DNA of 14,580 nt from PUPG01 sp964463915 (lineage in GTDB: Bacteria; Bacteroidota; Bacteroidia; Bacteroidales; UBA7960): positions 1 to 14,580 of the forward strand of contig CAYXEH010000058.1 of assembly GCA_964463915.1 (NCBI GenBank). Direction: 5' to 3'. The notes under the pieces are model-generated. The model did no database searches. It had not been told where the DNA came from and worked only from the letters and a program-made list of their open reading frames with translations. This document shows positions 1 through 8,187 of the stretch, piece after piece. The position numbers and the translations under genes are program-made. Each line of letters starts with the position of its first letter. Within the stretch, counting starts at the first letter, position 1.

Positions 1-843
1 CTGGCCGGAATCTTACCCCCGCCTTCTTTGCAGGAAGCATTGGAAACGACGAAGATCCACAGTGTGGCGGGAACGCTCACCGGGAACACTTCACTGTTGG
101 CCGAGCGCCCATTTCGCAGCCCGCATCACACCATCAGCTACGCGGCCCTGGCCGGTGGCGGTTCTTTTCCCCAGCCGGGTGAGATCTCACTGGCACATAA
201 CGGGGTGTTGTTTCTGGATGAACTGCCCGAGTTCAAGCGTTCCGTGCTGGAGGTGTTGCGCCAACCCCTGGAAGACAGGGTGATGACGGTGAATCGTTCC
301 CGGTTTTCTGTGGAATACCCGGCCGGTTTCATGCTGGTGGCAGCCATGAATCCTTGTCCGTGCGGGTACTACAATCATCCGGAAAAAGATTGTGTGTGCG
401 CTCCGGGCCTGGTACAAAAGTACCTCCAGCGTATTTCCGGCCCCTTGCTGGACCGTATTGACATGCACATTGAAGTGACACCGGTTCCTTTTAAATCGCT
501 TAATCAGCCCGGGACGGAGGAGAAAAGCCGGGCTATCCGACAACGGGTGATCCGGGCCAGGGAGATCCAGGCAACACGTTTTGCAGGTCAGGATGGCATT
601 CATTGCAATGCACATATGACGCCCGCACAGGTTCGTAAAGTATGCAGGATCACTCAGGCAGGGTCGCTGCTGCTGAAAACCGCCATGGAGAAACTGGATC
701 TCTCCGCACGTGTCTATGAACGGATTCTTAAAGTTTCCAGGACCATTGCCGATCTGGAAGGGCAGGCGGATATTAAACCGGAGCATCTGGCCGAAGCCAT
801 TCACTATCGCAGTCTCGACAGAGAGAACTGGGGGGTGGGTTGA
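1..843 (+). CDS. comM: YifB/ComM-family Mg-chelatase-like AAA+ ATPase, 3' part
   Basis: The reading frame is open from base 1, so the 5' half of the gene (N-terminal Lon-protease-like domain and Walker A) lies outside the window. The first visible residues, LAGILPPPSLQEALETT, correspond to the stretch that directly follows Walker A in this family. Visible in the 280-residue fragment are Walker B (FLDELPEF, about 71-78), sensor 1 in AAMNPCPCG (114-122), a CxCx9CxC cysteine group (C119, C121, C131, C133), the RISGPLLDRID segment (144-154) with the likely arginine finger, and the C-terminal helical domain LSARVYERILKVSRTIADLEG region (234-254) with sensor 2. In gamma-proteobacteria ComM is a hexameric helicase that promotes branch migration during natural transformation; that role is established there and only inferred here. 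It converges on the yitT-type gene. Confidence 0.95.
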   Translation: MAGILPPPSLQEALETTKIHSVAGTLTGNTSLLAERPFRSPHHTISYAALAGGGSFPQPGEISLAHNGVLFLDELPEFKRSVLEVLRQPLEDRVMTVNRSRFSVEYPAGFMLVAAMNPCPCGYYNHPEKDCVCAPGLVQKYLQRISGPLLDRIDMHIEVTPVPFKSLNQPGTEEKSRAIRQRVIRAREIQATRFAGQDGIHCNAHMTPAQVRKVCRITQAGSLLLKTAMEKLDLSARVYERILKVSRTIADLEGQADIKPEHLAEAIHYRSLDRENWGVG

Positions 844-934
844 TAAGCATACGCCACGGTTTGTCATTCGGGATTTCCGGTCCTGATTTTTTTCTAACGT
901 CTGGGCGGTTATTGTTCAACCGGCTCCACGGCGA

Positions 935-1831
935 TCATTTGTCCAGCTTGTCTTTCAATGTTTTAAAGCCCCCTCCCAGCACCTCATTGGCTTCCAGCAC
1001 GGTCATAAAGGCATTGGGGTCAATGTCGTGGATGTAATCCTGCAATAGGACCACCTCCCGTCTGGTTACCGTGGTGAATATGATCTTGTGCAGTTTGCCC
1101 TCAAACATTCCCTCGCCGGATATAAAGGAGCCTCTGCGACCCATATCCTTCGTGAGCTTTTGTTTGATCAGTTCATGTTGTTCACTTATAATGAAAAGTG
1201 TTTTGTCGTACCTGGGTCCCTGCAATATTACGTCTACGGTACGTCCATATACGAAGATCAGTATCCAGGAATAGAGCGGGATCTTCCAGTCGCCAAATAC
1301 CACCAGGCCGAGCATGACCACCACGGAGTCGATAATGATCATGATCTGTCCCACCGGCATACTGCTGTATTTTCCCAGAATTGTGGCCAGCACATCAGAT
1401 CCCCCCGTTGAAGCTCTGGATCTGAAAATAAAACCCACGCCGGCCCCCACAAGTACACCACCGAATACCGAGGAGAGCAATGCATCATCTTCTACCAGGG
1501 GTTCCAGCCCGGAAAAATAGCTTCCGAGATCCACAAATACTGAGGTCAGTACCAGCGCAGTTAGCGTTTTCATCCCGTAACGTGGCCCCAGCAGCTTCAG
1601 CACTACAAAAAACAACACAATATTGAATGCCAGGGCTGTCATCCCAACAGGCAAGCCGAGGCTGTGATGAAGCACGATGGATATCCCGTAAATGCCACCG
1701 GGAAGAATGCGGTAGGGAACAACGAAATATATATAACCGATGGCGATCAACGCTGCACCGAGCACAATCATTCCGTAAGCAACAAACCATCTTTTACTCA
1801 ATGGTTTTTCTTTACTGATATAAGCTGTCAT
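935..1831 (-). CDS. YitT family membrane protein with C-terminal DUF2179 domain
   Basis: The protein has 298 residues, the usual length for the family. Residues 17-37, 48-75, 86-106, 118-137 and 160-205 contain hydrophobic membrane-spanning stretches, and the family-typical STGGSDVLAT motif lies at 141-150. From about 215 to 290 is a soluble DUF2179 domain with the characteristic pattern GMFEGKLHKIIFTTVTRRE, IDPNAF and NEVLGGGF. YitT/YvjA proteins are inner-membrane proteins of unknown transport role; a few have been linked to sporulation or stress in Firmicutes, so no specific substrate is claimed. The gene is monocistronic here: comM converges from one side and the polyamine unit diverges on the other. 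The ATG at 1831 is chosen because the hydrophilic residues 1-14 followed by the first membrane segment fit the family N-terminus. Confidence 0.92.
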   Translation of the reverse strand: MTAYISKEKPLSKRWFVAYGMIVLGAALIAIGYIYFVVPYRILPGGIYGISIVLHHSLGLPVGMTALAFNIVLFFVVLKLLGPRYGMKTLTALVLTSVFVDLGSYFSGLEPLVEDDALLSSVFGGVLVGAGVGFIFRSRASTGGSDVLATILGKYSSMPVGQIMIIIDSVVVMLGLVVFGDWKIPLYSWILIFVYGRTVDVILQGPRYDKTLFIISEQHELIKQKLTKDMGRRGSFISGEGMFEGKLHKIIFTTVTRREVVLLQDYIHDIDPNAFMTVLEANEVLGGGFKTLKDKLDK

Positions 1832-1970
1832 AGATCCTGTGTTGAATGGGGCCTAATATTCTGATGATCAACGATCCGGGGAATATTCGAATCCTGTGGG
1901 TTTTAAGCGGCAAAAGAACGCATTTTCTATGAATAAAAATACGAAACCTGAAAAACTGTTGCATATTTCT

Positions 1971-1978
1971 TATTTTTG
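1971..1978 (+). promoter_or_regulatory. Candidate -7 element (TATTTTTG) for the polyamine unit
   Basis: TATTTTTG is a perfect match to the Bacteroidota -7 consensus TAnnTTTG, 67 bases before the ATG at 2046, in the 214-base divergent spacer between the yitT-type gene and the carboxyspermidine dehydrogenase. The -33 position is poor: only a CTG around 1948-1950 sits at about 20 bases. The rest of the spacer (1832-2045) shows a short GAATATTC palindrome near 1890 and no other recognisable element. Confidence 0.45.
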
Positions 1979-2045
1979 TTCATAGTGTGATGATTTCCAT
2001 GCACTGACCATTAAATCAGCCAATAATCCTAAAAATTTTATATCT

Positions 2046-3254
2046 ATGAGTAAAGTCCTGATAATCGGTGCCGGCGGAGTCGGCAATGTGGTTGCACGAA
2101 AATGTGCTTCTTTACCAGAAGTGTTTTCTGATATTATGCTGGCCAGCCGGACGCTGGAAAAATGTGAACAGATTGCCAGGGACATTGGAGGCGACCGGGT
2201 GAGGACAGCGCGGGTGGATGCCGATAACGTACCTGAACTGGTCAGCCTGATCAACAAATTCAAGCCCGATCTGGTGATCAACGTGGCTTTGCCCTATCAG
2301 GACCTCACCATCATGGATGCCTGCCTGGAAACAAGAACCCATTACCTGGATACGGCGAATTATGAACCCCGGGATGTGGCCAAATTCGAATACAGCTGGC
2401 AGTGGGCCTACCAGGATCGTTTTAAAGAAGCCGGGATTACGGCTGTGCTGGGCTGTGGTTTCGACCCGGGAGTAACCGGGGTGTTTACTGCCTATGCCGC
2501 CAGACATTATTTTGATGAGATCCATACCCTGGATATTGTGGACTGCAATGCCGGTGACCACGGAAAGGCCTTTGCCACCAACTTCAATCCGGAGATCAAT
2601 ATCCGGGAAATTACGCAGAATGGCCGTTATTGGGAAAACGGAAAATGGGTGGAGACCAAGCCCCTGGAAATTCACCGACCCATTAAATATCCTGAGATTG
2701 GCAAGAGGGAATCTTATTTGCTATACCATGAGGAGTTGGAATCCCTTGCAAAAAACTTTCCTTCACTGAAACGTGCACGATTCTGGATGACTTTCGGTGA
2801 GCAATACATCACCTACCTGAATGTGCTGAAGGATGTGGGAATGACCGATATCAAACCCATCAACTTTAAAGGCATGGATATTGTGCCGCTGGAGTTTCTG
2901 AAAGCGGTGCTGCCTGAACCTTCCAGCCTGGGTGAGGGTTATAAGGGGCAGACTTCCATAGGTTGCCAGATCCGCGGTATAAAGGACGGTAAGGAACGGA
3001 CCTATTATGTATGGAACAACTGTGACCATGCTGCCGCCTATCGTGATGCGAAAGCCCAGGCGGTCAGTTATACCACCGGGGTGCCTGCCATGATCGGAGC
3101 CATGATGGTGCTGACCGGCAAATGGACAGGCCAGGGGGTGTTTAATGTAGAGGAATTTGACCCGGATCCTTTTATGGAACAGCTTCCCAAACAAGGGCTC
3201 CCCTGGCATGAAAAGGTTGATGAGCCCTTGCCGGTGGAAGAAGCCGGAGAATAA
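2046..3254 (+). CDS. Carboxynorspermidine/carboxyspermidine dehydrogenase (saccharopine dehydrogenase fold)
   Basis: This 402-residue protein reductively condenses aspartate beta-semialdehyde with putrescine (or diaminopropane) to carboxyspermidine (or carboxynorspermidine), using NADPH, in the cytoplasm. It is the first committed step of the alternative spermidine route. The N-terminal Rossmann motif GAGGVGNVVA (8-17) is clear, SRTLEKCEQIA follows at 35-45, and the family segment GCGFDPGVTGVFTAY spans 136-150. Saccharopine dehydrogenases of lysine metabolism share the fold, but the decarboxylase that follows after 27 nt is the usual partner of the polyamine enzyme, which makes that reading much more likely. 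The ATG at 2046 places the nucleotide-binding strand at residue 3, as expected. Sequence alone does not show whether putrescine or diaminopropane is the preferred amine; Bacteroidota usually make spermidine. Confidence 0.93.
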   Translation: MSKVLIIGAGGVGNVVARKCASLPEVFSDIMLASRTLEKCEQIARDIGGDRVRTARVDADNVPELVSLINKFKPDLVINVALPYQDLTIMDACLETRTHYLDTANYEPRDVAKFEYSWQWAYQDRFKEAGITAVLGCGFDPGVTGVFTAYAARHYFDEIHTLDIVDCNAGDHGKAFATNFNPEINIREITQNGRYWENGKWVETKPLEIHRPIKYPEIGKRESYLLYHEELESLAKNFPSLKRARFWMTFGEQYITYLNVLKDVGMTDIKPINFKGMDIVPLEFLKAVLPEPSSLGEGYKGQTSIGCQIRGIKDGKERTYYVWNNCDHAAAYRDAKAQAVSYTTGVPAMIGAMMVLTGKWTGQGVFNVEEFDPDPFMEQLPKQGLPWHEKVDEPLPVEEAGE

Positions 3255-3281
3255 ATTGTTTCGGGGGGAAGTCACTCATGT

Positions 3282-4457
3282 GTGGCTGATCCCAAATACC
3301 CTGGTGCCATGCATACCTTTGATGAGATCCCTTCCCCCTGTTTTGTGCTGGAGGAGGAAGCACTGAAAGTGAACCTGGAGATCCTGAACCTGGTGCAACA
3401 GGAAGCTGGTGTAGATATCATCTGCGCCCTGAAAGGCTATGCCATGTGGAGTACGTTTCCGCTGATCAGGCAGTACCTGCGCGGGGCCACGGCCAGTTCG
3501 CTGAATGAAGCCAGGCTGATCCATGAAGAGATGGGTACACAGGCCCACAGTTATGCGCCGGTGTTTTATGAGGATGAACTGGATGAGATCCTGCTTTACA
3601 GCAGCCACATTACCTTTAACTCTCTGACCCAGTTTAATTACTTTATTGACCGGGTCAGGTCCTTTCGCAAACCTGTCAGTGCCGGGTTGCGGATCAACCC
3701 GGAATATGGTGAGGTGGAAACCGATCTGTATAACCCGGCAATCCCCGGTTCGAGGCTGGGGATTACCAGGGATCAGCTGGGGGCGCATTTGCCGGAAGGG
3801 ATAGATGGGTTGCACTTTCACGTTCTGTGTGAAAATGACAGCTATGTGCTGGAACGTACCCTGGAAAAGGTGGAAGAGAAATTTGCTCCCCTGATCCGTC
3901 AGGCAAAATGGTTCAATATGGGAGGCGGACACCACATTACGCGAAAGGATTATGAGGTGGGGCACCTGGTCAGGCTGCTAAGCGATTTTAAACAAAGATA
4001 TCCCAATCTGGAAAAAGTGATCCTGGAACCCGGGGAAGCTGTTGGCTGGCAAACCGGTTACCTGGTGTCTACTGTACAGGATATCGTGTACAACAAGGGC
4101 ATCCGTATTGCCATGCTGGATGTGAGCTTTTCCGCCCACATGCCCGATTGCCTGGAGATGCCCTATAAGCCTCATATTTTGGGTGCCTCCGATGCTGTTG
4201 AAGGGAAGCCGGTGTACCGTATGGGTGGTTCAAGCTGCCTGGCGGGAGACTTCATGGGCATGGGAGATTACAGTTTTGAGAAGGAGCTGGAAGTGGGAGA
4301 TAAAGTAGTGTTCGATGACATGATCCATTATACCATGGTCAAGACGACGTTCTTCAACGGGGTAAAACACCCCTCCATCGGTATCAGGCATGCCGATGGT
4401 CATTTCACCCTGCTCAGGCAATTTGGTTATGAAGATTACAAAGGAAAGCTGTCCTGA
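3282..4457 (+). CDS. nspC: Carboxynorspermidine/carboxyspermidine decarboxylase
   Basis: This is a PLP-dependent fold-III (alanine-racemase-like) decarboxylase of 391 residues that removes the carboxylate from carboxyspermidine or carboxynorspermidine to give the free polyamine. The PLP lysine is K51 in ICALKGYAMW. The substrate and phosphate-contacting segments are HVLCEN (180-185), GGGHH (214-218) and EPGEA (249-253), and the active-site cysteine from the other subunit is C319 in SSCLAGD. The start is uncertain. GTG at 3282 follows a purine-rich GGGGGGAAG (3263-3271) at about 10 bases, whereas an in-frame ATG at 3309 would give a 382-residue protein beginning MHTFDEIPSPC, closer to relatives, but it lacks an obvious ribosome site. 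It is co-transcribed with the upstream dehydrogenase. Confidence 0.94.
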   Translation: MADPKYPGAMHTFDEIPSPCFVLEEEALKVNLEILNLVQQEAGVDIICALKGYAMWSTFPLIRQYLRGATASSLNEARLIHEEMGTQAHSYAPVFYEDELDEILLYSSHITFNSLTQFNYFIDRVRSFRKPVSAGLRINPEYGEVETDLYNPAIPGSRLGITRDQLGAHLPEGIDGLHFHVLCENDSYVLERTLEKVEEKFAPLIRQAKWFNMGGGHHITRKDYEVGHLVRLLSDFKQRYPNLEKVILEPGEAVGWQTGYLVSTVQDIVYNKGIRIAMLDVSFSAHMPDCLEMPYKPHILGASDAVEGKPVYRMGGSSCLAGDFMGMGDYSFEKELEVGDKVVFDDMIHYTMVKTTFFNGVKHPSIGIRHADGHFTLLRQFGYEDYKGKLS

Positions 4458-4509
4458 CGCATATTGGCGCCGCCGGTCCATTTACCCGGATGAACATTTG
4501 TTACGGGCT

Positions 4510-4530
4510 GGCCACATTCGAATGCTGGCC
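4510..4530. other. Hairpin between converging genes
   Basis: GGCCA (4510-4514) pairs with TGGCC (4526-4530), enclosing the palindrome CATTCGAATG with one bulged C. It lies in the 103-base spacer between the 3' ends of the polyamine decarboxylase and the LapA-domain gene. There is no T-run on either side, so it is only a weak candidate for a shared transcription end point. Confidence 0.3.
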
Positions 4531-4560
4531 CTCATGGTTGTGGGTGTGGCCTTCTTTCGG

Positions 4561-4821
4561 TCATTCTTTGCCGTATGAATATCTCTCGGGCTTTTCGGAA
4601 TTTTTGCCTTTTCTTTGCTGGCGAAAATACGACCAGAGCCATCCGCCAAAAAAACCCAATAAGAAGATGATCAGAAACACCAGGAATCCGTAGCCCTCCA
4701 GTCTTAGCCCCAGGAAGTTAAACCGGACAAGGCCCCTGTTTTGAAAGATAAAGATCAGAAGGATTACGGCAATCAAAATGTTGATCACCCAGAACATGAT
4801 GTGGTTTTTTTTCTCTTCCAT
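4561..4821 (-). CDS. Small LapA-domain (DUF1049-type) inner-membrane protein
   Basis: The 86-residue protein has two membrane helices, about 9-25 (FWVINILIAVILLIFIF) and 45-65, joined by the family's typical short segment QNRGLVRFNFLGLRLEG. It ends in a basic, hydrophilic cytoplasmic tail (RQQRKGKNSEKPERYSYGKE). The pattern FxxQN-x-F-FLG followed by a second glycine-rich helix identifies the LapA/LapB-assembly-type domain. E. coli LapA (YciS) acts with LapB in lipopolysaccharide assembly control, but no lapB is seen here and such short LapA-domain proteins are widespread, so the role is left open. A good promoter precedes it. Confidence 0.82.
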   Translation of the reverse strand: MEEKKNHIMFWVINILIAVILLIFIFQNRGLVRFNFLGLRLEGYGFLVFLIIFLLGFFGGWLWSYFRQQRKGKNSEKPERYSYGKE

Positions 4822-4844
4822 GGCAGCGCTTTTTTCATTATTAC

Positions 4845-4875
4845 CAAAAATAACTAATTTTAACCGATCCTGAAA
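4845..4875 (-). promoter_or_regulatory. Candidate promoter for the LapA-domain gene
   Basis: On the minus strand TATTTTTG (4852-4845) matches the Bacteroidota -7 consensus TAnnTTTG exactly. Nineteen bases upstream is TTTC (4875-4872), one change from the -33 TTTG. The predicted transcript would begin roughly 15-20 bases before the ATG at 4821. The same spacer must also serve the divergent M28 peptidase gene, for which I see only a degenerate TAATTTTA at 4855. Confidence 0.5.
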
Positions 4876-4913
4876 GGATACTTCACACTGTGCATCTAAG
4901 AAAAAATCTATTT

Positions 4914-6614
4914 ATGAAATTATTGAATTCTGTATTGTTTGTTGTCCTGGCCCTGGCAGGACAGACCCTGACGGCCCAGGTGGTATTTGATCTGTCTGAA
5001 GAGGCTGTAATATCGCGGATGAAGGAAGATGTATACGTCCTTTCTTCGGAAGAAATGGAGGGAAGGGAAGGCGGAACGGAAGGCGAACGGAAAGCCGCCG
5101 CATACATCATGGAGCGTATGCGGGAGATCGGGTTGGAGCCGCTTTTCGGTGACGATTATTACCAGGATTTTACTTTTTCCGGAGAATGGATCTGGGGAGA
5201 GGACAATTATTTTTCTTACCTGGATCACATATTTGTGCATGGGGATGATTACTATGCCTTTCCCGGTGCTGAAACCGGGGAAGTAAGCGGATCGTTTGTA
5301 CATGTGGGGTATGGCCTGACCGGCCTGGAAGGTGTTGACGGGTATGAAAACTATTGTGATTATGCCCTTCACGGAGACATTGAGGGCAAGGTCTTTGTTA
5401 TGGAGGTTTTTGTGCCCGAGGCCCTGGATTCACTGATGGATGCTGCGCCCTTCCAGATTTTGCAGCAGAAGGTTTCCGTTGCAAAAGACAGGGGAGCTGC
5501 CGGGGTTATTTTCGTCAACACCAAGTCTTCCAGGGATGATCCCCCGTTGAACCTTCGTGTGCCGGCGGATTTGTTTGATCTGCCCTTGGTCTTCGCGGAA
5601 GATCATGTGTTGCATGCCCTGATGAGTGATCAGTCGGGCAGTATTGATCTGGAAGTGGATGTATATCGTGAAGAATTGGCCAGTATGAATGTGGCGGGTT
5701 ATATCGATAACGGGGCACCCCATACCGTGGTTGTAGGAGGTCATTACGATCATGTGGGATGGGGGGGGAGTGGCTCCCGCAGTCCCGGTGTGCGGGCCAT
5801 TCATTACGGTGCAGATGACAACGCAAGCGGAACGGCAGGAGTGCTGGAAGCAGCCAGGTATGTCGCTGGCAGCGATCTTTCCAATCATAATTACCTGTTC
5901 ATTGCATTTGGTGCGGAGGAAAAGGGATTGATCGGCAGCCGGCATTTTGCCGGCAGTGATGCCTATGACATGGAAAGGGTCAATTATATGCTCAACCTGG
6001 ATATGATCGGGCGGCTGAAAGAGGAGACCCTGACGCTGATCGGCACCGGTTCATCTCCCTCCTGGGATGAGTTGATTGACCGTTATACCCCTGAAGGGAT
6101 GACGGTCCGGAAAAACCCGGATGGTAGTGGAGGGTCAGATCATACCTCTTTTTATGTGAAAGACATTCCGGTATTGTTTTTCTTTACGGGGATTCATGAT
6201 GATTATCACCGGCCGGAAGATACGCCCGAAAAAGTGAATTATGAAGGGATGGCAAAGGTTGTATCTTTTGCCCTTGATATGATGGCTGAGCTTGACCAGC
6301 GCAATGACCGGCTGGCTTTTTCTTCTACTTCATCCGGGGATGCCACCCCTTCACGCATGGAAGGTGTGACCCTGGGTTTAATGCCTGATCATGGCTACGG
6401 TGGAAAGGGGTTAAAGGTTCTGGCGGTTTCAGATGACAGGCCCGCTCAGAAGGCGGGCATTGAGAACGGGGATGTGATCGTACAGATCAACGACATGGAG
6501 ATCCTGGAAATACAAACCTATATGGAAGCCCTGGGTACGCTCAGTGAAGGCGACATAGTAACCGTGGTGGTAAATCGCGGAGATGAGCAGCATAGTTTGG
6601 AAGTGGAATTGTGA
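4914..6614 (+). CDS. Exported M28 metallopeptidase with PA-like insert and C-terminal PDZ domain
   Basis: The 566-residue protein begins with a clear signal peptide (MKLLNSVLFVVLALAG, cleavage near TAQ at 20-22), so it works in the periplasm or outside. Upstream in-frame GTG (4890) would only add eight residues in front of the signal and is not favoured. A protease-associated-like domain covers about 115-255. The M28 catalytic domain has H277 and D279 (GGHYDH), D301/D302 (ADDNASG), E335-E336 (GAEEKG), D363 (NLDMIG) and H432 (DDYHRPEDT), a full set of two-zinc ligands plus the general base, so it should be active as an amino- or carboxypeptidase. A PDZ domain lies at about 480-566 with the ligand-binding region near LKVLAVSDDRPAQKAG. 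The substrate is not evident. gpsA follows after 34 nt. Confidence 0.93.
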   Translation: MKLLNSVLFVVLALAGQTLTAQVVFDLSEEAVISRMKEDVYVLSSEEMEGREGGTEGERKAAAYIMERMREIGLEPLFGDDYYQDFTFSGEWIWGEDNYFSYLDHIFVHGDDYYAFPGAETGEVSGSFVHVGYGLTGLEGVDGYENYCDYALHGDIEGKVFVMEVFVPEALDSLMDAAPFQILQQKVSVAKDRGAAGVIFVNTKSSRDDPPLNLRVPADLFDLPLVFAEDHVLHALMSDQSGSIDLEVDVYREELASMNVAGYIDNGAPHTVVVGGHYDHVGWGGSGSRSPGVRAIHYGADDNASGTAGVLEAARYVAGSDLSNHNYLFIAFGAEEKGLIGSRHFAGSDAYDMERVNYMLNLDMIGRLKEETLTLIGTGSSPSWDELIDRYTPEGMTVRKNPDGSGGSDHTSFYVKDIPVLFFFTGIHDDYHRPEDTPEKVNYEGMAKVVSFALDMMAELDQRNDRLAFSSTSSGDATPSRMEGVTLGLMPDHGYGGKGLKVLAVSDDRPAQKAGIENGDVIVQINDMEILEIQTYMEALGTLSEGDIVTVVVNRGDEQHSLEVEL

Positions 6615-6648
6615 CAGTAACGGAGTTCATTCCCTAAAAACAGGTATT

Positions 6649-7644
6649 ATGCAAAAAGTAAAGGTCGGCGTGATTGGTGCCGGCAGCTGGGCAACGGCCA
6701 TCGTGAAAATATTGCTCAACAGTGTGGATAATGTGTATTGGTGGGTGCGTGAACCGGAAATTGCCGAACACCTCCGTGAATATGGGAACAATCCCCGCTA
6801 CCTGAGCTCGGTGGGATTCGATATGCAAAGGGTGAAGGTCTTTCATGATCTGAATGAAGTGTTGGGCCAGGTTGACATCCCGGTTTTCTGTGTTCCTTCA
6901 GCCTATCTGTCTTCTGCCCTTGAAGGAATTGATCCTTCTTTGCTTAAAGGAAAGCCCCTGGTAAGTGCCATTAAAGGGATTATTCCCGGGAAAAACCTGA
7001 TCATTGCCGATTATTTCCATAAGTATTTCGAGGTGCCTTATAACCAACTGGTGGTGATAAGCGGGCCCAGCCATGCCGAAGAGGTGGCCCAGGAAAAACT
7101 TACTTACCTGACCGTGGCTTCGCAGGATCGTGTCAATGCGGCTGCCGTGAGTGGGTTATTTGCCTGCCGGTTTATCAAGACCTCACTTTCGGATGATATC
7201 TTCGGAACAGAGTATGCCCCGGTTTTGAAAAACATCATTGCCATCGCCAGCGGTATTTGCAGCGGCCTTGGTTACGGGGATAATTTCCAGGCAGTGCTTA
7301 TCAGCAATGCCCTTCAGGAGATTAATCGGTTTTTGGAAGCCGTAAAACCCAACCACCGCGACATTAAAAAGTCCGTGTATCTCGGTGATTTGCTGGTGAC
7401 CTGCTACAGTCAGTTCAGCCGCAACAGGCGCTACGGTCATATGCTCGCCCGGGGATACAGCCCTCAATATGCCCAAATGGAAATGAATATGGTGGTGGAA
7501 GGATATTATGCCACCAAATGCATCAAAGAGATCAACGGAAATTATGCGGTGGAAATGCCGGTTTTGGATGCAGTATTTGACATCCTTTATAACAATGCCA
7601 GGCCATCTGAAGCCATCCGGCAACTGGAAGACCGGTTGTCGTAA
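6649..7644 (+). CDS. gpsA: NAD(P)-dependent glycerol-3-phosphate dehydrogenase
   Basis: GpsA reduces dihydroxyacetone phosphate to sn-glycerol 3-phosphate in the cytoplasm, the backbone for phospholipid synthesis. The 331-residue length is normal. Visible motifs are the nucleotide-binding GAGSWATA (10-17), SAIKGI (106-111, K109), GPSHAEEVA (139-147), the catalytic lysine K194 in APVLKNIIAIASG, and GDLLVTC followed by SRNRRYG (246-263), which binds substrate phosphate and cofactor. An ATG at 6583 in the same frame would overlap the peptidase gene and add 22 residues not seen in the family; the ATG at 6649 places the Rossmann strand at residue 4. It probably shares the transcript of the upstream M28 gene, though a functional link is not obvious. 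Confidence 0.96.
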   Translation: MQKVKVGVIGAGSWATAIVKILLNSVDNVYWWVREPEIAEHLREYGNNPRYLSSVGFDMQRVKVFHDLNEVLGQVDIPVFCVPSAYLSSALEGIDPSLLKGKPLVSAIKGIIPGKNLIIADYFHKYFEVPYNQLVVISGPSHAEEVAQEKLTYLTVASQDRVNAAAVSGLFACRFIKTSLSDDIFGTEYAPVLKNIIAIASGICSGLGYGDNFQAVLISNALQEINRFLEAVKPNHRDIKKSVYLGDLLVTCYSQFSRNRRYGHMLARGYSPQYAQMEMNMVVEGYYATKCIKEINGNYAVEMPVLDAVFDILYNNARPSEAIRQLEDRLS

Positions 7645-7647
7645 AAA

Positions 7648-7677
7648 TTCAGGGCCGCATTCAATTACGGCCCTGAA
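7648..7677 (-). terminator. Perfect 10-bp hairpin terminator between gpsA and pyrI
   Basis: TTCAGGGCCG (7648-7657) and CGGCCCTGAA (7668-7677) are exact reverse complements around a 10-base loop. Read on the minus strand the stem is followed by TTTTTAC (complement of 7641-7647), a proper intrinsic terminator for pyrB-pyrI. On the plus strand no T-run follows, so it may only slow or protect the 3' end of the gpsA message. It begins four bases after the gpsA stop. Confidence 0.8.
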
Positions 7678-7686
7678 CCCGGTATC

Positions 7687-8151
7687 TTATCTGAACTCCA
7701 TGGTATTTTTGCTGGTGATCTTTTCACAGTAATGGCATTTGAGCCTGATCTCCTCCTTGTCTGTGACAGTGAAGTGGGCCCTGACCTCTTCATGGTTGGT
7801 TACGCAATTCGGATTGAAACACCTGACAATGTCATTGATCTTGTCCGGGATTTCCACCACGGTCTTCCTTGCCACCTGGAAGTCACGGATCTCAATGATG
7901 CTGGCATGCGGGGCCACCAGGGCGATCTTGTTCAACTCTTCCGGTGCAAAATACTTATTACTCACCTTGATGATCCCCTTGGTGCCGTATTTCTTGCTCT
8001 CCAGGTTGGTGGCGAACATCACCATATTTTCAAAATCTTCCAGGTTTAAAATGCGGATGACCTGGAACATGGCCGGTGCAGGAATATGGTCAATAACGGT
8101 TCCGTTTTGTATGGCCGATACTTTGAGCTCCTTTACTTTTTTATTATTCAT
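7687..8151 (-). CDS. pyrI: Aspartate carbamoyltransferase regulatory chain
   Basis: This 154-residue protein is the allosteric regulatory subunit that binds ATP, CTP and UTP and joins PyrB trimers into the dodecameric enzyme of pyrimidine synthesis. The N-terminal nucleotide-binding domain begins around KVSAIQNGTVIDHIPAP (11-27). The C-terminal zinc domain has all four cysteines: C111 and C116 (CFNPNC) and C139 and C142 (CHYC). It sits 36 nt downstream of pyrB on the same strand, giving a pyrBI operon that ends at the hairpin at 7648-7677. Retention of the zinc ligands argues that the allosteric holoenzyme forms. Confidence 0.97.
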   Translation of the reverse strand: MNNKKVKELKVSAIQNGTVIDHIPAPAMFQVIRILNLEDFENMVMFATNLESKKYGTKGIIKVSNKYFAPEELNKIALVAPHASIIEIRDFQVARKTVVEIPDKINDIVRCFNPNCVTNHEEVRAHFTVTDKEEIRLKCHYCEKITSKNTMEFR

Positions 8152-8187
8152 CGCTGCTTTTTTAAAAAGTGGTCAAATCGTTTGTGC

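Noticed and set aside
187..867. 226-residue open frame on the minus strand opposite comM
   Set aside because: Fully antisense to a gene with clear family motifs; its translation has no recognisable domain and low-complexity composition.
844..934. CGGTT/AACCG hairpin after comM as a terminator
   Set aside because: Five-bp stem with no following T-run on either strand; the T-run at 887-894 lies before it and has only a very weak stem.
1885..1900. GAATATTC palindrome in the yitT/polyamine spacer as an operator
   Set aside because: Only eight bases, AT-rich, and not repeated elsewhere in the spacer; expected by chance.
3276..3965. 229-residue open frame on the minus strand opposite nspC
   Set aside because: Shadow of the decarboxylase; the plus strand carries the PLP lysine and glycine motifs.
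5430..5945. 171-residue minus-strand open frame inside the M28 gene
   Set aside because: Antisense to the zinc-ligand-bearing catalytic domain, no motif of its own.
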